Shown: positions 45,083-56,428 of the stretch, piece by piece
How positions within the stretch are numbered: the first letter of the stretch is position 1
How the letters are laid out: every line of letters begins with the position of its first letter
NCBI GenBank assembly: GCA_947493455.1
Contig: CANLRB010000006.1
Coordinates: 205,366 to 269,365 of the forward strand
DNA from: an uncultured Pseudoalteromonas sp.
Lineage (GTDB): Bacteria > Pseudomonadota > Gammaproteobacteria > Enterobacterales > Alteromonadaceae
Length of the DNA: 64,000 bases
Direction: 5' to 3'
Translations under genes and position numbers: made by a program
Notes under the pieces: generated by a model
What the model was told of the DNA's origin: nothing
Database searches by the model: none
The model's input: only the letters and a program-made list of their open reading frames with translations

Positions 45083-46759
45083 TTACTCTTTTTCTGAGCC
45101 GTTGTCTTTTTTAAACTTCACCCAATAATCATCAACTTCCTGTTTCATTTCTTTACGCAGTAAGAAAATCCCGAATAAGTTAGGTAATGTCATCACAACA
45201 ATGGCCACCGCAGCAAGCTTCCAAACTAACGTCGTATCAGCAAACGACGCCCAAAAGAACGCAGCGACATAAAATACACGGTACGGCATCACTGAGCGTG
45301 AGCCTAACAAATACGTCATTGCACGGTCACCGTAGTACGACCAAGCGATCGCCGTTGAGAATGCAAACAAAAGTAAACCAATCGATACAATGTATTTGCC
45401 GTTTTCACCAAAATAGCCGCGTGTAAAGGCTATTGTTGTCAACTCGGCTGAATGAACAAGTGAATCACCCACAACAATAATGCTTGAGTCTTCCACGCTA
45501 CCGTCGACTACGTTTACACTGCCCGTAAAGGTGTGCTCACCTGAGAGTGAGAAACGAATATTTTCACCTACTGAACGATTATGCAGCACGGTAAAGTCTT
45601 GATTTACAGCTTTACCTTCAATTACATTAATGGTGCCTGAGTACGCTTCTATTTGTGAATCTTGACCATTAAGGTACTTATAAAGTGCACCGCGATCTTC
45701 GTCATTCTTTTCATGGTAAACCCCTTGAACAAATTCCATTGATGAACGTTCAAAGGTGGTTTGGAATTTTTCAGTCCATGCACCCGATGATAAAATAACT
45801 AAACCAGTTAATGTACAAATGATAATCGTATCAATGAATGGTTCTAAAATTGACACCATACCTTCTGATACTGGCTCGTCAGCTTTAGCTGATGCGTGCG
45901 CAATTGGCGCAGAACCTTGACCCGCTTCGTTTGAGAACAAGCCACGGTTTACACCACGGTTAAACGCATAGGCAAATGACGCACCAATGAAACCACCCGC
46001 AGCCGCTGAGCCTGTAAATGCATCCATAAAGACTGACGCAAACGCCGGACCAATATTTTCAATATTATAAAAGATAACGCCAAACGCACCGATGATATAA
46101 ACTGCCGCCATAAATGGCACAACACGTGACGTAATTGCAGCAATACGTTTAATACCACCTAAAATAACAAGGGCAAGTAACACAGCTAATACGCCACCAG
46201 TCATCATAGGTGCAAAACCAAATGTGGCTTCCATACCTTGTGCAATATTATTAATTTGTGGCAGTGAACCTGTACCAAATGAGCTAATAACTGTCGCAAT
46301 AGCAAACAATACAGCTAACCATTTCATATTCAAACGGCGATCCATATAGTACATTGGACCACCCGCCATGGTGCCATCTTCCGTCTTCACACGGTATTTA
46401 TGCGAGAGTGTTACCTCTACAAACTTGGTTGTCATACCAAAGAATGCGGTCATCCACATCCAAAATAGCGCAGCTGGACCACCAATTGAAATTGCCAATG
46501 CCACACCACCGATGTTACCTGTACCTACGGTACCTGATAACGCTGTAGCAAGTGCTTGAAAGTGGGTTGTATCACCTTCGTGTTCTTTTTTATCATACTT
46601 GCCGGTTACAATTTTCCAAGCATGTTTAAAATAGGTAATTTGCGGGAATTTTAAGTAAATCGTAAAAAATAAACCAATACCTAATAGCACATACGGAAAC
46701 CAAAACGCGCTCCCTAACATGCCATCAAGCATATCTAAAAAATTGCCAAATGCTTCCAC
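45083..46759 (-). CDS. Alanine/glycine:cation symporter (AGCS family) with insertion
   Basis: Sodium-coupled amino-acid transporter of 558 aa in the inner membrane. Family motifs are [66 protein letters not shown] and SILEPFIDT. Typical members are about 450-550 aa. Residues about 335-443, between [10 protein letters not shown] and AFTRGYFGE, form an extra, beta-rich segment ([28 protein letters not shown]) probably outside the membrane. The gene is on its own transcript, with a terminator before the M14 gene. Confidence 0.88.
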   Translation of the reverse strand: MEAFGNFLDMLDGMLGSAFWFPYVLLGIGLFFTIYLKFPQITYFKHAWKIVTGKYDKKEHEGDTTHFQALATALSGTVGTGNIGGVALAISIGGPAALFWMWMTAFFGMTTKFVEVTLSHKYRVKTEDGTMAGGPMYYMDRRLNMKWLAVLFAIATVISSFGTGSLPQINNIAQGMEATFGFAPMMTGGVLAVLLALVILGGIKRIAAITSRVVPFMAAVYIIGAFGVIFYNIENIGPAFASVFMDAFTGSAAAGGFIGASFAYAFNRGVNRGLFSNEAGQGSAPIAHASAKADEPVSEGMVSILEPFIDTIIICTLTGLVILSSGAWTEKFQTTFERSSMEFVQGVYHEKNDEDRGALYKYLNGQDSQIEAYSGTINVIEGKAVNQDFTVLHNRSVGENIRFSLSGEHTFTGSVNVVDGSVEDSSIIVVGDSLVHSAELTTIAFTRGYFGENGKYIVSIGLLLFAFSTAIAWSYYGDRAMTYLLGSRSVMPYRVFYVAAFFWASFADTTLVWKLAAVAIVVMTLPNLFGIFLLRKEMKQEVDDYWVKFKKDNGSEKE

Positions 46760-46780
46760 AACTTGTTCCTCTTATTATAA

Positions 46781-46807
46781 AAGGGGGTGCTTTTCATGCA
46801 CCCCTCA
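46781..46807 (-). terminator. Terminator of the M14 carboxypeptidase gene
   Basis: AGGGGGTGC and GCACCCCT arms with a seven-base loop and TTTT on the minus strand. Confidence 0.8.
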
Positions 46808-46820
46808 CTATTTGTAATTA

Positions 46821-47951
46821 TTATTTTCGTAACTGGTCAACAACGTTTAATACTGCTGCCAGTGTATCTTGCCCAAATGAATATGAGCGGCGATCAGACC
46901 AGCCATAATCAAAATCAGGTAAATTATTATTATCTTTAAATGGCATTTCAATTGTATACGACAAACAGTCAAACTCTTGCCCTACCCAACTTGAACCAAC
47001 CGTTAAATTAGCTTGGCCTGGTTCATCTTTCGGGTAGCCATATTCGTCTTGGAACTCAGGGGTTACTGCTGCCATGGCTGCTTTAAAGTTATCTTCTAGC
47101 GACTTTAAGCGATCATCGTAGCGCGGTATTCCTTCGCTGCCAGCAAAGAAGTTGTACGGAATTGCTTCATCGCCGTGTACATCTAAAAACATGTCTACGC
47201 CAACTTCAAACATCTTTTCGCGTACCACAAACACTTCAGGACTCTTTTCCATGGTCGGAGTTTGCCATTCACGATTTAAGTTTACGCCTACAGCGTTAGT
47301 GCGCAGGTGGCCGCGCACGCTGCCATCTGGGTTCATATTTGGTACGATGTAAAACACCGCTTTTTCAAGTAATGCTGCCGCGTGAGCGTCTTCATCGTCA
47401 AGGAGCTTATGCAATACGCCTTCTACAAACCACTCAGCCATTGTTTCACCTGGGTGCTGACGTGCGATCATCCAAACTTTTTGTTTGCTTTCGTCTGGCT
47501 CACCAATGCGCAGTAAAGTCATATCGCGGCCATCAAGGGTTTCGCCAAGTGTTTCAATTTCACATTGCTCATGGCACTGCGCCCACGAGATTAAATCTAA
47601 GTGGCGCTCATAGCTGTACGGTGCAAAGTATGCAAAATAAACGTGATCACATTCAGGTTCAAAATCAATCGTCAATACGCCATCTTTATATTGCGTTGGT
47701 ACTCTAAACCAAGTTTGACGATCATAAGATGCCACCGCCTGATAGTCGACCCACCCTTCAGGGTAAGCTGACTTTTCAAGATCGCTAATATGTAAGGTAT
47801 GGAGTGTATCTTTGGTAGTTTCTAACTTGAAATGAAACCATTGAAAAAATTCAGATTGATTATCAGCTTTTATTTTTAGCTGGATATTTTGTTTGTCTTC
47901 AAGTGAAACAACGTCAATGTTGCCACTGTCGAATTGACTTGTGATTCTCAT
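46821..47951 (-). CDS. M14-type zinc carboxypeptidase
   Basis: Metallopeptidase of 376 aa without a signal peptide, so probably cytoplasmic. The zinc ligands are visible in WMIARQHPGETMAEWF (HxxE) and in FLDVHGDEAIPYNFF (His), and the catalytic Glu in LSYTIEMPF. An N-terminal beta-domain (residues about 1-115) precedes the peptidase, as in M14-type cytosolic carboxypeptidases. It removes C-terminal residues from peptides; the specificity pocket is not assignable. It is separated from the AGCS gene by a terminator. Confidence 0.85.
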   Translation of the reverse strand: MRITSQFDSGNIDVVSLEDKQNIQLKIKADNQSEFFQWFHFKLETTKDTLHTLHISDLEKSAYPEGWVDYQAVASYDRQTWFRVPTQYKDGVLTIDFEPECDHVYFAYFAPYSYERHLDLISWAQCHEQCEIETLGETLDGRDMTLLRIGEPDESKQKVWMIARQHPGETMAEWFVEGVLHKLLDDEDAHAAALLEKAVFYIVPNMNPDGSVRGHLRTNAVGVNLNREWQTPTMEKSPEVFVVREKMFEVGVDMFLDVHGDEAIPYNFFAGSEGIPRYDDRLKSLEDNFKAAMAAVTPEFQDEYGYPKDEPGQANLTVGSSWVGQEFDCLSYTIEMPFKDNNNLPDFDYGWSDRRSYSFGQDTLAAVLNVVDQLRK

Positions 47952-48045
47952 TTGTAAAAAGGTTCCTATAGCACAATCTTTAAAAGACTATCAGATAAAT
48001 CAAATAGCTTAAATACAAAGAGGTACGATTAGGTTAAAAGAGTGT

Positions 48046-48076
48046 AAAAAAAGCCGGTAAAAACCGGCTTTTTTTG
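48046..48076. terminator. Terminator of gap
   Basis: Perfect arms AAAAAAAGCCGGT and ACCGGCTTTTTTT with a short A loop, T-rich on both strands. Confidence 0.85.
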
Positions 48077-48095
48077 TAATTTTTGTCGTCGTATA

Positions 48096-49541
48096 TTAAC
48101 GAGGTAGGCTTGGGTGTGCTACTTCAGCCATATCTTGCATACAACGTACAACCTGACAGCTGTAACCAAACTCGTTATCGTACCAAACGTAAAGTACAAC
48201 ACGGTCGCCGTCAACAATTGTTGCTTGCGAGTCAACAACACCTGCGTAACGGCTGCCTACTAGGTCAGTTGATACGATTTCAGTTGATGCTGTGTAGTCG
48301 ATTTGATCACGTAAATCTGAGTATAACGCTGTTTCACGTAAGTATATGTTAAGCTCTTCTACCGTTGTACCTTTTTCAAGGTTTAGGTTAAGAATAGCCA
48401 TAGAAACGTTTGGCGTAGGTACGCGGATTGCGTTACCTGTTAGCTTACCTTCAAGCTCTGGAAGCGCCTTAGATACCGCTTTTGCAGCACCTGTTGATGT
48501 AATTACCATGTTAAGTGCAGCAGCACGGCCACGACGCTCAGCTTTGTGATAGTTATCAATTAAGTTTTGGTCATTGGTGTACGAGTGTACTGTTTCAACG
48601 TGACCATTTTTAATACCAAACTTGTCGTTAAGCGCTTTAAGCGTTGGTGTAATCGCGTTTGTAGTACAGCTTGCTGCACATACGATGTTGTCTTCAGACT
48701 TAATGTCTTGGTTGTTTACGCCGTAAACGATATTCTTGATATCGCCTTTTGCAGGAGCAGTTAGAAGTACTTTTGACGCACCTTTTGACTTAAGGTGTAA
48801 GCCAAGGCCAGCTTCGTCTTTCCAAATACCTGTGTTATCAACGATAAGTGCGTTGTTGATACCATACGATGTGTAATCAATTTCATCAGGAGAGTTAGCA
48901 TAGATAACTTGAATGTAGCTACCGTTTGCTTTAATTGCATTGCGCTCATGATCAACAGTGATTGAACCGTTAAATGGACCGTGGATTGAATCGCGGCGTA
49001 ATAAGCTTGCGCGCTTTTCAAGATCACCGTCTTTACCGCCACGTACAACAATTGCACGTAGGTTTAAGTCAGCGTGAGGACCACTCTTTTCAATTAGAAG
49101 ACGAGCAAGTAAGCGACCGATACGGCCAAAACCGTATAATACAACGTCACGAGCTTCTGATTTATCTTCTTTGTTGTGGATTTCAGCAAGTTCAGCAGCT
49201 AAGTAATCTTCAACTGAACGACCTTCACCTGCATTACCGTAAATATAGCCATAAGCTAATTTACCTAAATCGATACGTGCAGACGTTAAATCCATTTTTT
49301 CAATTGCTTCTAAAAATGGGTAGCTTTCACGTAAACGTAATTTACTGTCTTCAAATTGAGCTACTGTTTTATGCGCTTTGATGATATCAATAGTGCTTGC
49401 GTTGATTAACGGGCGACCATAGATGGCAATTTCAATACCACGGTTGCGGTATAGTTTACCAATAATAGGTTGCATGCTTTCAGCGAAGTCTTGGCGTTCT
49501 TGCCAGCTATTCAGATATTCCTGCTCGTGAGATGAGGTCAT
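48096..49541 (-). CDS. gap: Glyceraldehyde-3-phosphate dehydrogenase, long form
   Basis: Glycolytic enzyme of 481 aa. An unusual N-terminal extension of about 130 residues precedes the Rossmann fold (VLYGFGRIGRLLARLL). The catalytic segment is CAASCTTNAITPTLKALNDKFG with the active-site Cys, and substrate regions include YTNDQNLIDNYH and RRGRAAALNMVITSTGAAKA. The late region LVGSRYAGVVDSQATIVDG and WYDNEFGYSCQV is typical. Such long GAPDHs occur in many marine gammaproteobacteria. The extension's role is unknown. Confidence 0.9.
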   Translation of the reverse strand: MTSSHEQEYLNSWQERQDFAESMQPIIGKLYRNRGIEIAIYGRPLINASTIDIIKAHKTVAQFEDSKLRLRESYPFLEAIEKMDLTSARIDLGKLAYGYIYGNAGEGRSVEDYLAAELAEIHNKEDKSEARDVVLYGFGRIGRLLARLLIEKSGPHADLNLRAIVVRGGKDGDLEKRASLLRRDSIHGPFNGSITVDHERNAIKANGSYIQVIYANSPDEIDYTSYGINNALIVDNTGIWKDEAGLGLHLKSKGASKVLLTAPAKGDIKNIVYGVNNQDIKSEDNIVCAASCTTNAITPTLKALNDKFGIKNGHVETVHSYTNDQNLIDNYHKAERRGRAAALNMVITSTGAAKAVSKALPELEGKLTGNAIRVPTPNVSMAILNLNLEKGTTVEELNIYLRETALYSDLRDQIDYTASTEIVSTDLVGSRYAGVVDSQATIVDGDRVVLYVWYDNEFGYSCQVVRCMQDMAEVAHPSLPR

Positions 49542-49691
49542 TTTTTCTGCCTAATTAAAAAAAATTTTGAACGGATAGCCTAAAGAAGGACTTTAGACCG
49601 GGGTATTCTAATTTAATTTATAAAAATTCTCCACTGTTAGTGACCATGACTTTAGGCTAAACTTAATTGCGATACAAAATAAGGAGCTTAA

Positions 49692-50498
49692 ATGTACCGG
49701 ACCACCCTATTTTTAATTTCAGCATTTGCACTTACAGGGTGTGATAGCCAAATATCTGTGCGTCAGGTGTGCGACGACACACCGCAATTTTGTTCCGATT
49801 TAAATACTGATAGCCACTGCAACACAGAGCGCTCCAATGTCATTATTGGCCGTTATATCGAGCATCAAAAGCCGACTGACAACAATAAATTTAAGCTTTT
49901 AACCGATTTTCATAGTTATTCGCGCTGCGTTGAACTTGCATCAAGTATTGAACATATTAAGTTAAAAGAGAAAACCACATCACGTGTTAACGGATATCTC
50001 ACATCAATCAAAGAGATAAAACGTCTTTCTAATGATACAAAAAACTCCAATCTACCGGAGCTTTTGTACTATCACTGGTCGTACAACAATAATGAAGAAG
50101 CGATATACAAATTAGAAAAACTCGATCAGCAAGGTGAACTCGAAAATAGCGAAATGCAATTTAAACTTGCCAGCTATTACACCAAAGTAGATGTCGACCT
50201 TGCTATCGACAAGCTCTACCACGCGCTTGAGTTAAACCCTCCGGGTCAAAAACCAAATAATGAAATTTATACTTCGCTGGTAAATAGCTTTTATAAACTA
50301 GAAAAGCACAAGCAGGCCTATATTTGGGCTGTCATTGCCCGAGATACCGGAGTTAAAAACATTGATTTGGAACCACTTGAGTATTTACTGGAAAATCAGG
50401 GGAAGTCGCTCAGTCAATTGCAATCATTGGCATTCGACACGAAAGATCGTGTTGAAAGTGGTGAGTTTAAATCGCCGCGAGAGCGAAAAGATTTTTAA
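49692..50498 (+). CDS. DUF2989 lipoprotein
   Basis: Predicted lipoprotein of 268 aa: signal peptide MYRTTLFLISAFALTGC with C17 as the acylated Cys, a region with several Cys (QVCDDTPQFCSDLN, NTDSHCNTERS, RCVE), then TPR-like helices (residues about 145-235: PELLYYHWSYNNNEEAIYKL, MQFKLASYYTKVDVDLAIDKLYHALEL). Matches the DUF2989 family of Alteromonadales. Function unknown. An AAGGAG ribosome site precedes the ATG. Confidence 0.82.
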   Translation: MYRTTLFLISAFALTGCDSQISVRQVCDDTPQFCSDLNTDSHCNTERSNVIIGRYIEHQKPTDNNKFKLLTDFHSYSRCVELASSIEHIKLKEKTTSRVNGYLTSIKEIKRLSNDTKNSNLPELLYYHWSYNNNEEAIYKLEKLDQQGELENSEMQFKLASYYTKVDVDLAIDKLYHALELNPPGQKPNNEIYTSLVNSFYKLEKHKQAYIWAVIARDTGVKNIDLEPLEYLLENQGKSLSQLQSLAFDTKDRVESGEFKSPRERKDF

Positions 50499-50533
50499 GC
50501 GATATACGCTATTTTTATATTAACCCAAATAAA

Positions 50534-50555
50534 CGTGGCGACCGCCGCGTTTTTT
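50534..50555 (+). terminator. Terminator after the DUF2989 gene
   Basis: CGTGGCG and CGCCGCG arms (one G-T pair) around AC, followed by six T. Confidence 0.7.
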
Positions 50556-50577
50556 GTGCAATTACCCGCTAAACGGG

Positions 50578-50621
50578 TTGGGGTCAGAGTCGAAATAAGG
50601 GGACTTTGATTCTGACCCCAA
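50578..50621. repeat. GGGGTCAGA palindromic intergenic repeat
   Basis: Eleven-base arms TTGGGGTCAGA and TCTGACCCCAA with a 22-base loop. Repeats of this look are common between marine gammaproteobacterial genes, often linked to REP-type transposases; none is nearby. Confidence 0.6.
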
Positions 50622-50634
50622 ATAGAAAAAATTA

Positions 50635-50660
50635 AAAAAGACAGCATAAGCTGTCTTTTT
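50635..50660. terminator. Terminator of the pheST-ihfA operon
   Basis: AAAAAGACAGC and GCTGTCTTTTT arms around ATAA; bidirectional. Confidence 0.85.
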
Positions 50661-50684
50661 AGCAACGGATAGACTAGTTCGTCA

Positions 50685-50981
50685 TTACTCTTTACTGGTA
50701 CCTACTTCAACGCGTGTTTTTAACTTTTGCCCAGGACGGAAAGTTACTACACGGCGTGCAGAAATTGGAATATCTTCACCCGTTTTCGGGTTACGCCCAG
50801 GTCGTTCACTTTTATCTCGTAAATCGAAATTACCAAAGCCAGAAAGTTTAATTTGTTCACCACTTTCTAAGGCTGCGCGAATTTCTTCAAAAAAAGACTC
50901 TACTAACTCTTTTGCGTCTTTCTTATTAATACCTAACTTAGTAAATAGGTGTTCAGCTATGTCGGCTTTTGTAAGCGCCAT
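50685..50981 (-). CDS. ihfA: Integration host factor subunit alpha
   Basis: DNA-bending protein of 98 aa (standard length 98-99). Signature: [69 protein letters not shown], containing the beta-arm with Pro that intercalates DNA. It forms a heterodimer with IHF beta. It starts two bases after the pheT stop, the typical pheST-ihfA arrangement. Confidence 0.97.
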   Translation of the reverse strand: MALTKADIAEHLFTKLGINKKDAKELVESFFEEIRAALESGEQIKLSGFGNFDLRDKSERPGRNPKTGEDIPISARRVVTFRPGQKLKTRVEVGTSKE

Positions 50982-50983
50982 AT

Positions 50984-53371
50984 CTAGTCCCTCAACGATG
51001 CATTAAATTGTTCGGCCAATTCGGCCACCACTAGGTCAACAACAGAATTGATGTCTTTTTCTTCAAGTGTTCTCTCGTTATTTTGCAGTGTTAATGCAAT
51101 CGCGAGACTCTTGTGATCAGACTCAATTCCTTTGCCCTTATACACATCAAACAAGTTTAGGTCAACTAATTGATTTCCGCCAACTTTTTTAATAGCTGAT
51201 AAAACATCACCTGTTTTTACTGAATCTTCCACCACAATTGCGATATCTCGGCGGTTCGACGGGAACTTCGACACCTCGACCGCGTCAGGTAAATTGCGGG
51301 TTTCAAGACCTAACATTTCGATTTCAAAGGCAAAAACTTGATTGTTAATTCCTAGTTTAGACTGTATTTCTGGGTGAATACAGCCCAAGAAGCCAATTTT
51401 TTTACCATTTCGATAAATTGTTGCTGATTGACCAGGGTGTAAGCCTTCAACTGCCTCTGCTTTAAACTCAATACTTTGAGTATCCACAGTTAGAGCAAGC
51501 AGTGCTTCAACGTCACCTTTCACATCAAAAAAGTCAACATTACGAGACTCAATTGACCAGTGTTCATTGTGCGTATTACCAAACGCAACACCACCTAACA
51601 CAGCCACTTGCGCAACGCCATTTTCAGCATTTTCGTCTTTTAAGAACTTTAAGCCGTGCTCAAATAAACGAATACGCGACTGCTGGCGATTCTGGTTGTA
51701 AACAACCGAACTCAATAATCCACTCAATAAGCTCACGCGCATCGCCGACATTTCAATTGAAATTGGATGTGGTAATACTAACGCATCGGCCGACGGGTGC
51801 AGTAAACTTTGAACTTTAGGGTCAACAAAACTGTACGTAATCGCTTCTTGATAACCGCGGCTAACTAATTCATTGCGAAAACGACTCACATTAAGTTTTG
51901 ACTCTTGATGATCTGTCATTTTTAACTTTGCAGTTGGCGCAACATTTGGAATGTTGTTATAGCCATATACGCGAGCTACTTCTTCAATTAAATCTTCTTC
52001 AATTGAAATATCAAAACGGTAGCTCGGTACAACCGCTTGCCATTGGTTATCACTAAACTCAACCGACAAACCTAAACGCGTTAGAATATTTGTCACTGTT
52101 GCGTCATCAATATGATAGCCAATTACGCGATCTAAACGTTCGCGGCGCAGCGTTACTGATTTTTCAGCCGGTAAATGCTGCTCAGATACAGCTTCAACAA
52201 CCGGTCCTGCTTCACCACCAACGATATCAAGTAATAATGCTGTGGCACGCTCCATCGCATCAAATTGTAATTTCGGATCCACACCACGCTCATAACGATG
52301 CGACGCATCAGTGTGTAAACCATAGCTACGCGCTTGGCCAGCAATTGCAAGCGGACTAAAGAACGCACTTTCAAGAAGAATATCTTGCGTCCCTTCAGCA
52401 ACACCTGATTTTTCACCACCAAAGATACCCGCAATCGCAAGCGCTTTGCTGTTGTCAGCAATTAGTAATGTTGATGGCTTTAACTTCGCCGTATTACCGT
52501 CAAGTAATACTAACTCTTCGTCTTGGTTAGCGTTACGTACCTTAATACCACCGTCAATCGCATTCAGATCAAAGGCGTGCATTGGGTGACCAAGCTCTAA
52601 TAATACGTAGTTCGTCACGTCAACAACGGGGTCGATTGAACGTACGCCGCTGCGACGAAGCTTTTCAACCATCCAAAGTGGCGTTGTCGCATTTAAATTA
52701 ATACCTTTGATCACTCGGCCCAAGTAACGCGGACATGATTCTGGATTAACTAATTCAATTTCAATTTTATCGTCGATTGTCGCTGCAACTGGCGCAATGG
52801 CAACTTCAGTCACGTCTAAGCTATTTAATACGCCCACTTCACGTGCAAGGCCCTTTATGCCTAAACAATCGCTGCGATTTGCTGTTAAATCAACGTCAAT
52901 GGTAACGTCTTCGAGCGCAAAGTATTCACGAATGTCTTGCCCAATCGTTGCATCTTGTGGCAGTTCTAAAATACCATCTGAGCTTTCTGCCATACCAAGC
53001 TCTTCAAATGCACACAGCATTCCGTGTGACGGTTGACCGCGAAGCTTGGCTTTTTTGATTTTAAAATCACCAGGTAAAACAGCACCTACTTTTGCAACAG
53101 CAACTTTTAGGCCTTGGCGACAATTTGCTGCACCACACACGATGTCGAGTAACTCGTCTTCACCCACATTCACTTTTGTGACACGCAGCTTGTCTGCATC
53201 TGGGTGTTGGCCGCATTCAACAACTTCACCAATAACAATACCATTAAAATCGCCAGCAACCGGATCTAGACCATCAACTTCTAGACCGGCCATTGATAAC
53301 TGTTCAGATAAGGCGTTCGTATCAATGCTTGGGTTAACCCACTCTCTTAACCACTTTTCACTAAATTTCAT
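50984..53371 (-). CDS. pheT: Phenylalanine-tRNA ligase beta subunit
   Basis: Subunit of 795 aa of the (alpha-beta)2 enzyme charging tRNA-Phe. It has the N-terminal tRNA-binding EMAP-like domain ([44 protein letters not shown]), the B3/B4 editing region ([10 protein letters not shown]), the B5 domain and the C-terminal anticodon-binding ferredoxin fold ([16 protein letters not shown]). Lies between pheS (14 bases upstream) and ihfA. Confidence 0.96.
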   Translation of the reverse strand: MKFSEKWLREWVNPSIDTNALSEQLSMAGLEVDGLDPVAGDFNGIVIGEVVECGQHPDADKLRVTKVNVGEDELLDIVCGAANCRQGLKVAVAKVGAVLPGDFKIKKAKLRGQPSHGMLCAFEELGMAESSDGILELPQDATIGQDIREYFALEDVTIDVDLTANRSDCLGIKGLAREVGVLNSLDVTEVAIAPVAATIDDKIEIELVNPESCPRYLGRVIKGINLNATTPLWMVEKLRRSGVRSIDPVVDVTNYVLLELGHPMHAFDLNAIDGGIKVRNANQDEELVLLDGNTAKLKPSTLLIADNSKALAIAGIFGGEKSGVAEGTQDILLESAFFSPLAIAGQARSYGLHTDASHRYERGVDPKLQFDAMERATALLLDIVGGEAGPVVEAVSEQHLPAEKSVTLRRERLDRVIGYHIDDATVTNILTRLGLSVEFSDNQWQAVVPSYRFDISIEEDLIEEVARVYGYNNIPNVAPTAKLKMTDHQESKLNVSRFRNELVSRGYQEAITYSFVDPKVQSLLHPSADALVLPHPISIEMSAMRVSLLSGLLSSVVYNQNRQQSRIRLFEHGLKFLKDENAENGVAQVAVLGGVAFGNTHNEHWSIESRNVDFFDVKGDVEALLALTVDTQSIEFKAEAVEGLHPGQSATIYRNGKKIGFLGCIHPEIQSKLGINNQVFAFEIEMLGLETRNLPDAVEVSKFPSNRRDIAIVVEDSVKTGDVLSAIKKVGGNQLVDLNLFDVYKGKGIESDHKSLAIALTLQNNERTLEEKDINSVVDLVVAELAEQFNASLRD

Positions 53372-53385
53372 TTTCTACTTCACTC

Positions 53386-54384
<999 letters not shown>

Positions 54385-54395
54385 TTAAACGTGTT

Positions 54396-54444
54396 ATACC
54401 AATTCCATAAACTCTTTCCCTAAAATAGTTCATGGAATTGGTAT
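54396..54444. repeat. ATACCAATTCCAT palindromic repeat
   Basis: Thirteen-base perfect arms ATACCAATTCCAT and ATGGAATTGGTAT extending to 20 with one mismatch, around a nine-base loop. This is a dispersed palindrome type seen between genes in Alteromonadales. It lies just before pheS and could affect its leader. Confidence 0.65.
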
Positions 54445-54515
54445 ATTAGCCATAATTTAATATTAAAATTTAATGGCGTATCATAACTGAAAGGGTTGCA
54501 GCTTTGTAGTGCCTA

Positions 54516-55223
54516 CTACAAGTTTAAAGTGGATTTTATGAAAGGAATTGTAAGTTTACGTTGCTCAACCATAGATGCATGATCAAGCTTGTTTAAAATA
54601 TCAAGTAATGCACGCATATCACGACTCACTCGTGACAATAAAAATCGAGTACACTCCATTGAAAGCTCCAGTCCGCGCATGTTTGCCCGTCGCACAAGCG
54701 CTTCTGCTTTATCATCGTCACTCATTGCACGAATTTGAAACGTTGTGCCCCAGTTTAAACGCGATTCTAAATCGGGCAACTGAATGTTTAACATATTTGG
54801 CAGCAAGTCACTGGCTATCACCAAAACGCGGTTAGGGCTATTAAAGCGATTAAAAAAGTTAAACACCGCTTTTTCCCACACTTCATCACCTGCTATACAT
54901 TGAAAGTCATCAATGCAAATGACGTCCATACTTTCGAGATCATCAAAAATTTCTTTGTTTAAAAAAGCAATATCTTTAAACGACAATAAGAAACTTGATA
55001 AACCAAGTTCGCCCGCACGTACACAAGCTGCATACAATAAATGTGACTTACCCGAATCTGCAAAGCCACATAAATACGTGAATTGAAAATCTCGTTGATT
55101 GGCGCCTTCAAGCACATCTTCTAAATGTTCAACAACTTGTTCGTTACCACCACCAAAGTAGCTTTGAAAAGTTTCGTCGTCGGGTAAGGTCACTGGCAGT
55201 GCCATTTGCATTGCACTGGTCAT
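54516..55223 (-). CDS. hda: DnaA inactivator Hda
   Basis: DnaA-related AAA+ protein of 235 aa, close to E. coli Hda (about 233). It shows the N-terminal clamp-binding sequence (QMALPVTLPDDETFQSYF), a Walker A region where the canonical GK is CGFADSGKSHLLYAA, Walker B VICIDDFQCIAGDEVWE, sensor 1 LVIASDLLP and the arginine finger LESRLNWG, then ILDHASMVEQRKLTIPF-like C-terminus. It stimulates DnaA ATP hydrolysis with the sliding clamp. ATG 55223 overlaps the DUF2066 stop (ATGA). Confidence 0.92.
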   Translation of the reverse strand: MTSAMQMALPVTLPDDETFQSYFGGGNEQVVEHLEDVLEGANQRDFQFTYLCGFADSGKSHLLYAACVRAGELGLSSFLLSFKDIAFLNKEIFDDLESMDVICIDDFQCIAGDEVWEKAVFNFFNRFNSPNRVLVIASDLLPNMLNIQLPDLESRLNWGTTFQIRAMSDDDKAEALVRRANMRGLELSMECTRFLLSRVSRDMRALLDILNKLDHASMVEQRKLTIPFIKSTLNL

Positions 55224-56266
55224 GGTTTCAAACCTAACCAAGTATATTCGAGCCGCGTAGATTGCTCAAAAGAAAGCGGATCGTATTTTTTTTCAAATTT
55301 TTTATCAAACGTCAACGCCTTAATAAAATCAGCTTGAGAACCCGAGAGGCGTAGTGCAATCGTGACTTGTGTTGCACTTAATTCAACTACATCTAACGCC
55401 GTCACCATTGAAATAGACGCAATGCTGCGCTTTGCGTTGATGTAAGATGTCATATCGGTTATGCCCGATAAATATAATAATGTTGCGTCTTTGGCTTCAT
55501 ACTCTTTCGATAATACAGCGTATTGCTCAGCATAAACCTGCGCGATGCTTTCAAGCATTTGTCCCACAATCATTTGCTTATCGCCAGTCAGTGAATTGAG
55601 CTGAAATGCATCGTCGTTGGTAAATTGCCAATCCAATTGCCAATATGCTTGTCCACTTGGTTGAAATAAACGCGCGGTGATAATTTTCTCTGGACGATAT
55701 CGGCTTGACGCCGCAATCACCGGCTCTGGAAAGTTAGCCCATACGTCGCTCACGCTCACTGTAAAACGATCTTCGAGGTCGAGTAATGGCGTAATTATTG
55801 GCACACCATATTTGTCAGCATTATTTTCAATAACACCTTTTAGCTGCGGGTAGCTGTCTTTTGTGACGAGTTCACGTTGATAATCTTCTTCAATTGCGAG
55901 CCATATCAAGGTTAACGGACGACGATTACCCCATACCGGGATTTCCAACTGCGTTAACAATTCATCAATTTTGTCTTGCTGGAAAATGACATTTAGTCGA
56001 ATTGAATTGTCTTCTTCAGCGTATTGAAACTTTAGCATGTAATTTGCTGTGTTTCGCAGTGCTGCACGAATAATACTTGTGCGTTGCGATACAGTTTGGC
56101 CTGATACTTTTTTTAATACGCCAAGCAGCGCATTTTTGCTGCCCCTACTTCGCTCCGCTTGCGATTTATTATCAACATCTACGGTATATTGATATAAACC
56201 CGAGACTTCAACCGCATTCGCTATAAACGGACAACAAATCAACAAGATTAAAAATAATTTTTTCAA
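55220..56266 (-). CDS. DUF2066 exported protein
   Basis: Protein of 348 aa with an N-terminal signal peptide (MKKLFLILLICCPFIANA), so periplasmic. The conserved part contains RGSKNALLGVLKKVSGQTV, and NRRPLTLIWLAIEED, both typical of DUF2066. Function unknown. Coupled to hda by a four-base overlap, an arrangement common in this order. Confidence 0.85.
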   Translation of the reverse strand: MKKLFLILLICCPFIANAVEVSGLYQYTVDVDNKSQAERSRGSKNALLGVLKKVSGQTVSQRTSIIRAALRNTANYMLKFQYAEEDNSIRLNVIFQQDKIDELLTQLEIPVWGNRRPLTLIWLAIEEDYQRELVTKDSYPQLKGVIENNADKYGVPIITPLLDLEDRFTVSVSDVWANFPEPVIAASSRYRPEKIITARLFQPSGQAYWQLDWQFTNDDAFQLNSLTGDKQMIVGQMLESIAQVYAEQYAVLSKEYEAKDATLLYLSGITDMTSYINAKRSIASISMVTALDVVELSATQVTIALRLSGSQADFIKALTFDKKFEKKYDPLSFEQSTRLEYTWLGLKP

Positions 56267-56428
56267 AAGTAATTATCTACCTGAATTTTTATGCTTTGAT
56301 CCTAATCTAAAGCGGCAAATGAAGTAAAGTAGAAAACCAACTGAAACCGAAGTTTGAATTTATTTTCTGCTTCAATACAAATAAGATACCAACAAGAATA
56401 TTAATAATAACTCAATAATCAAGGAACT

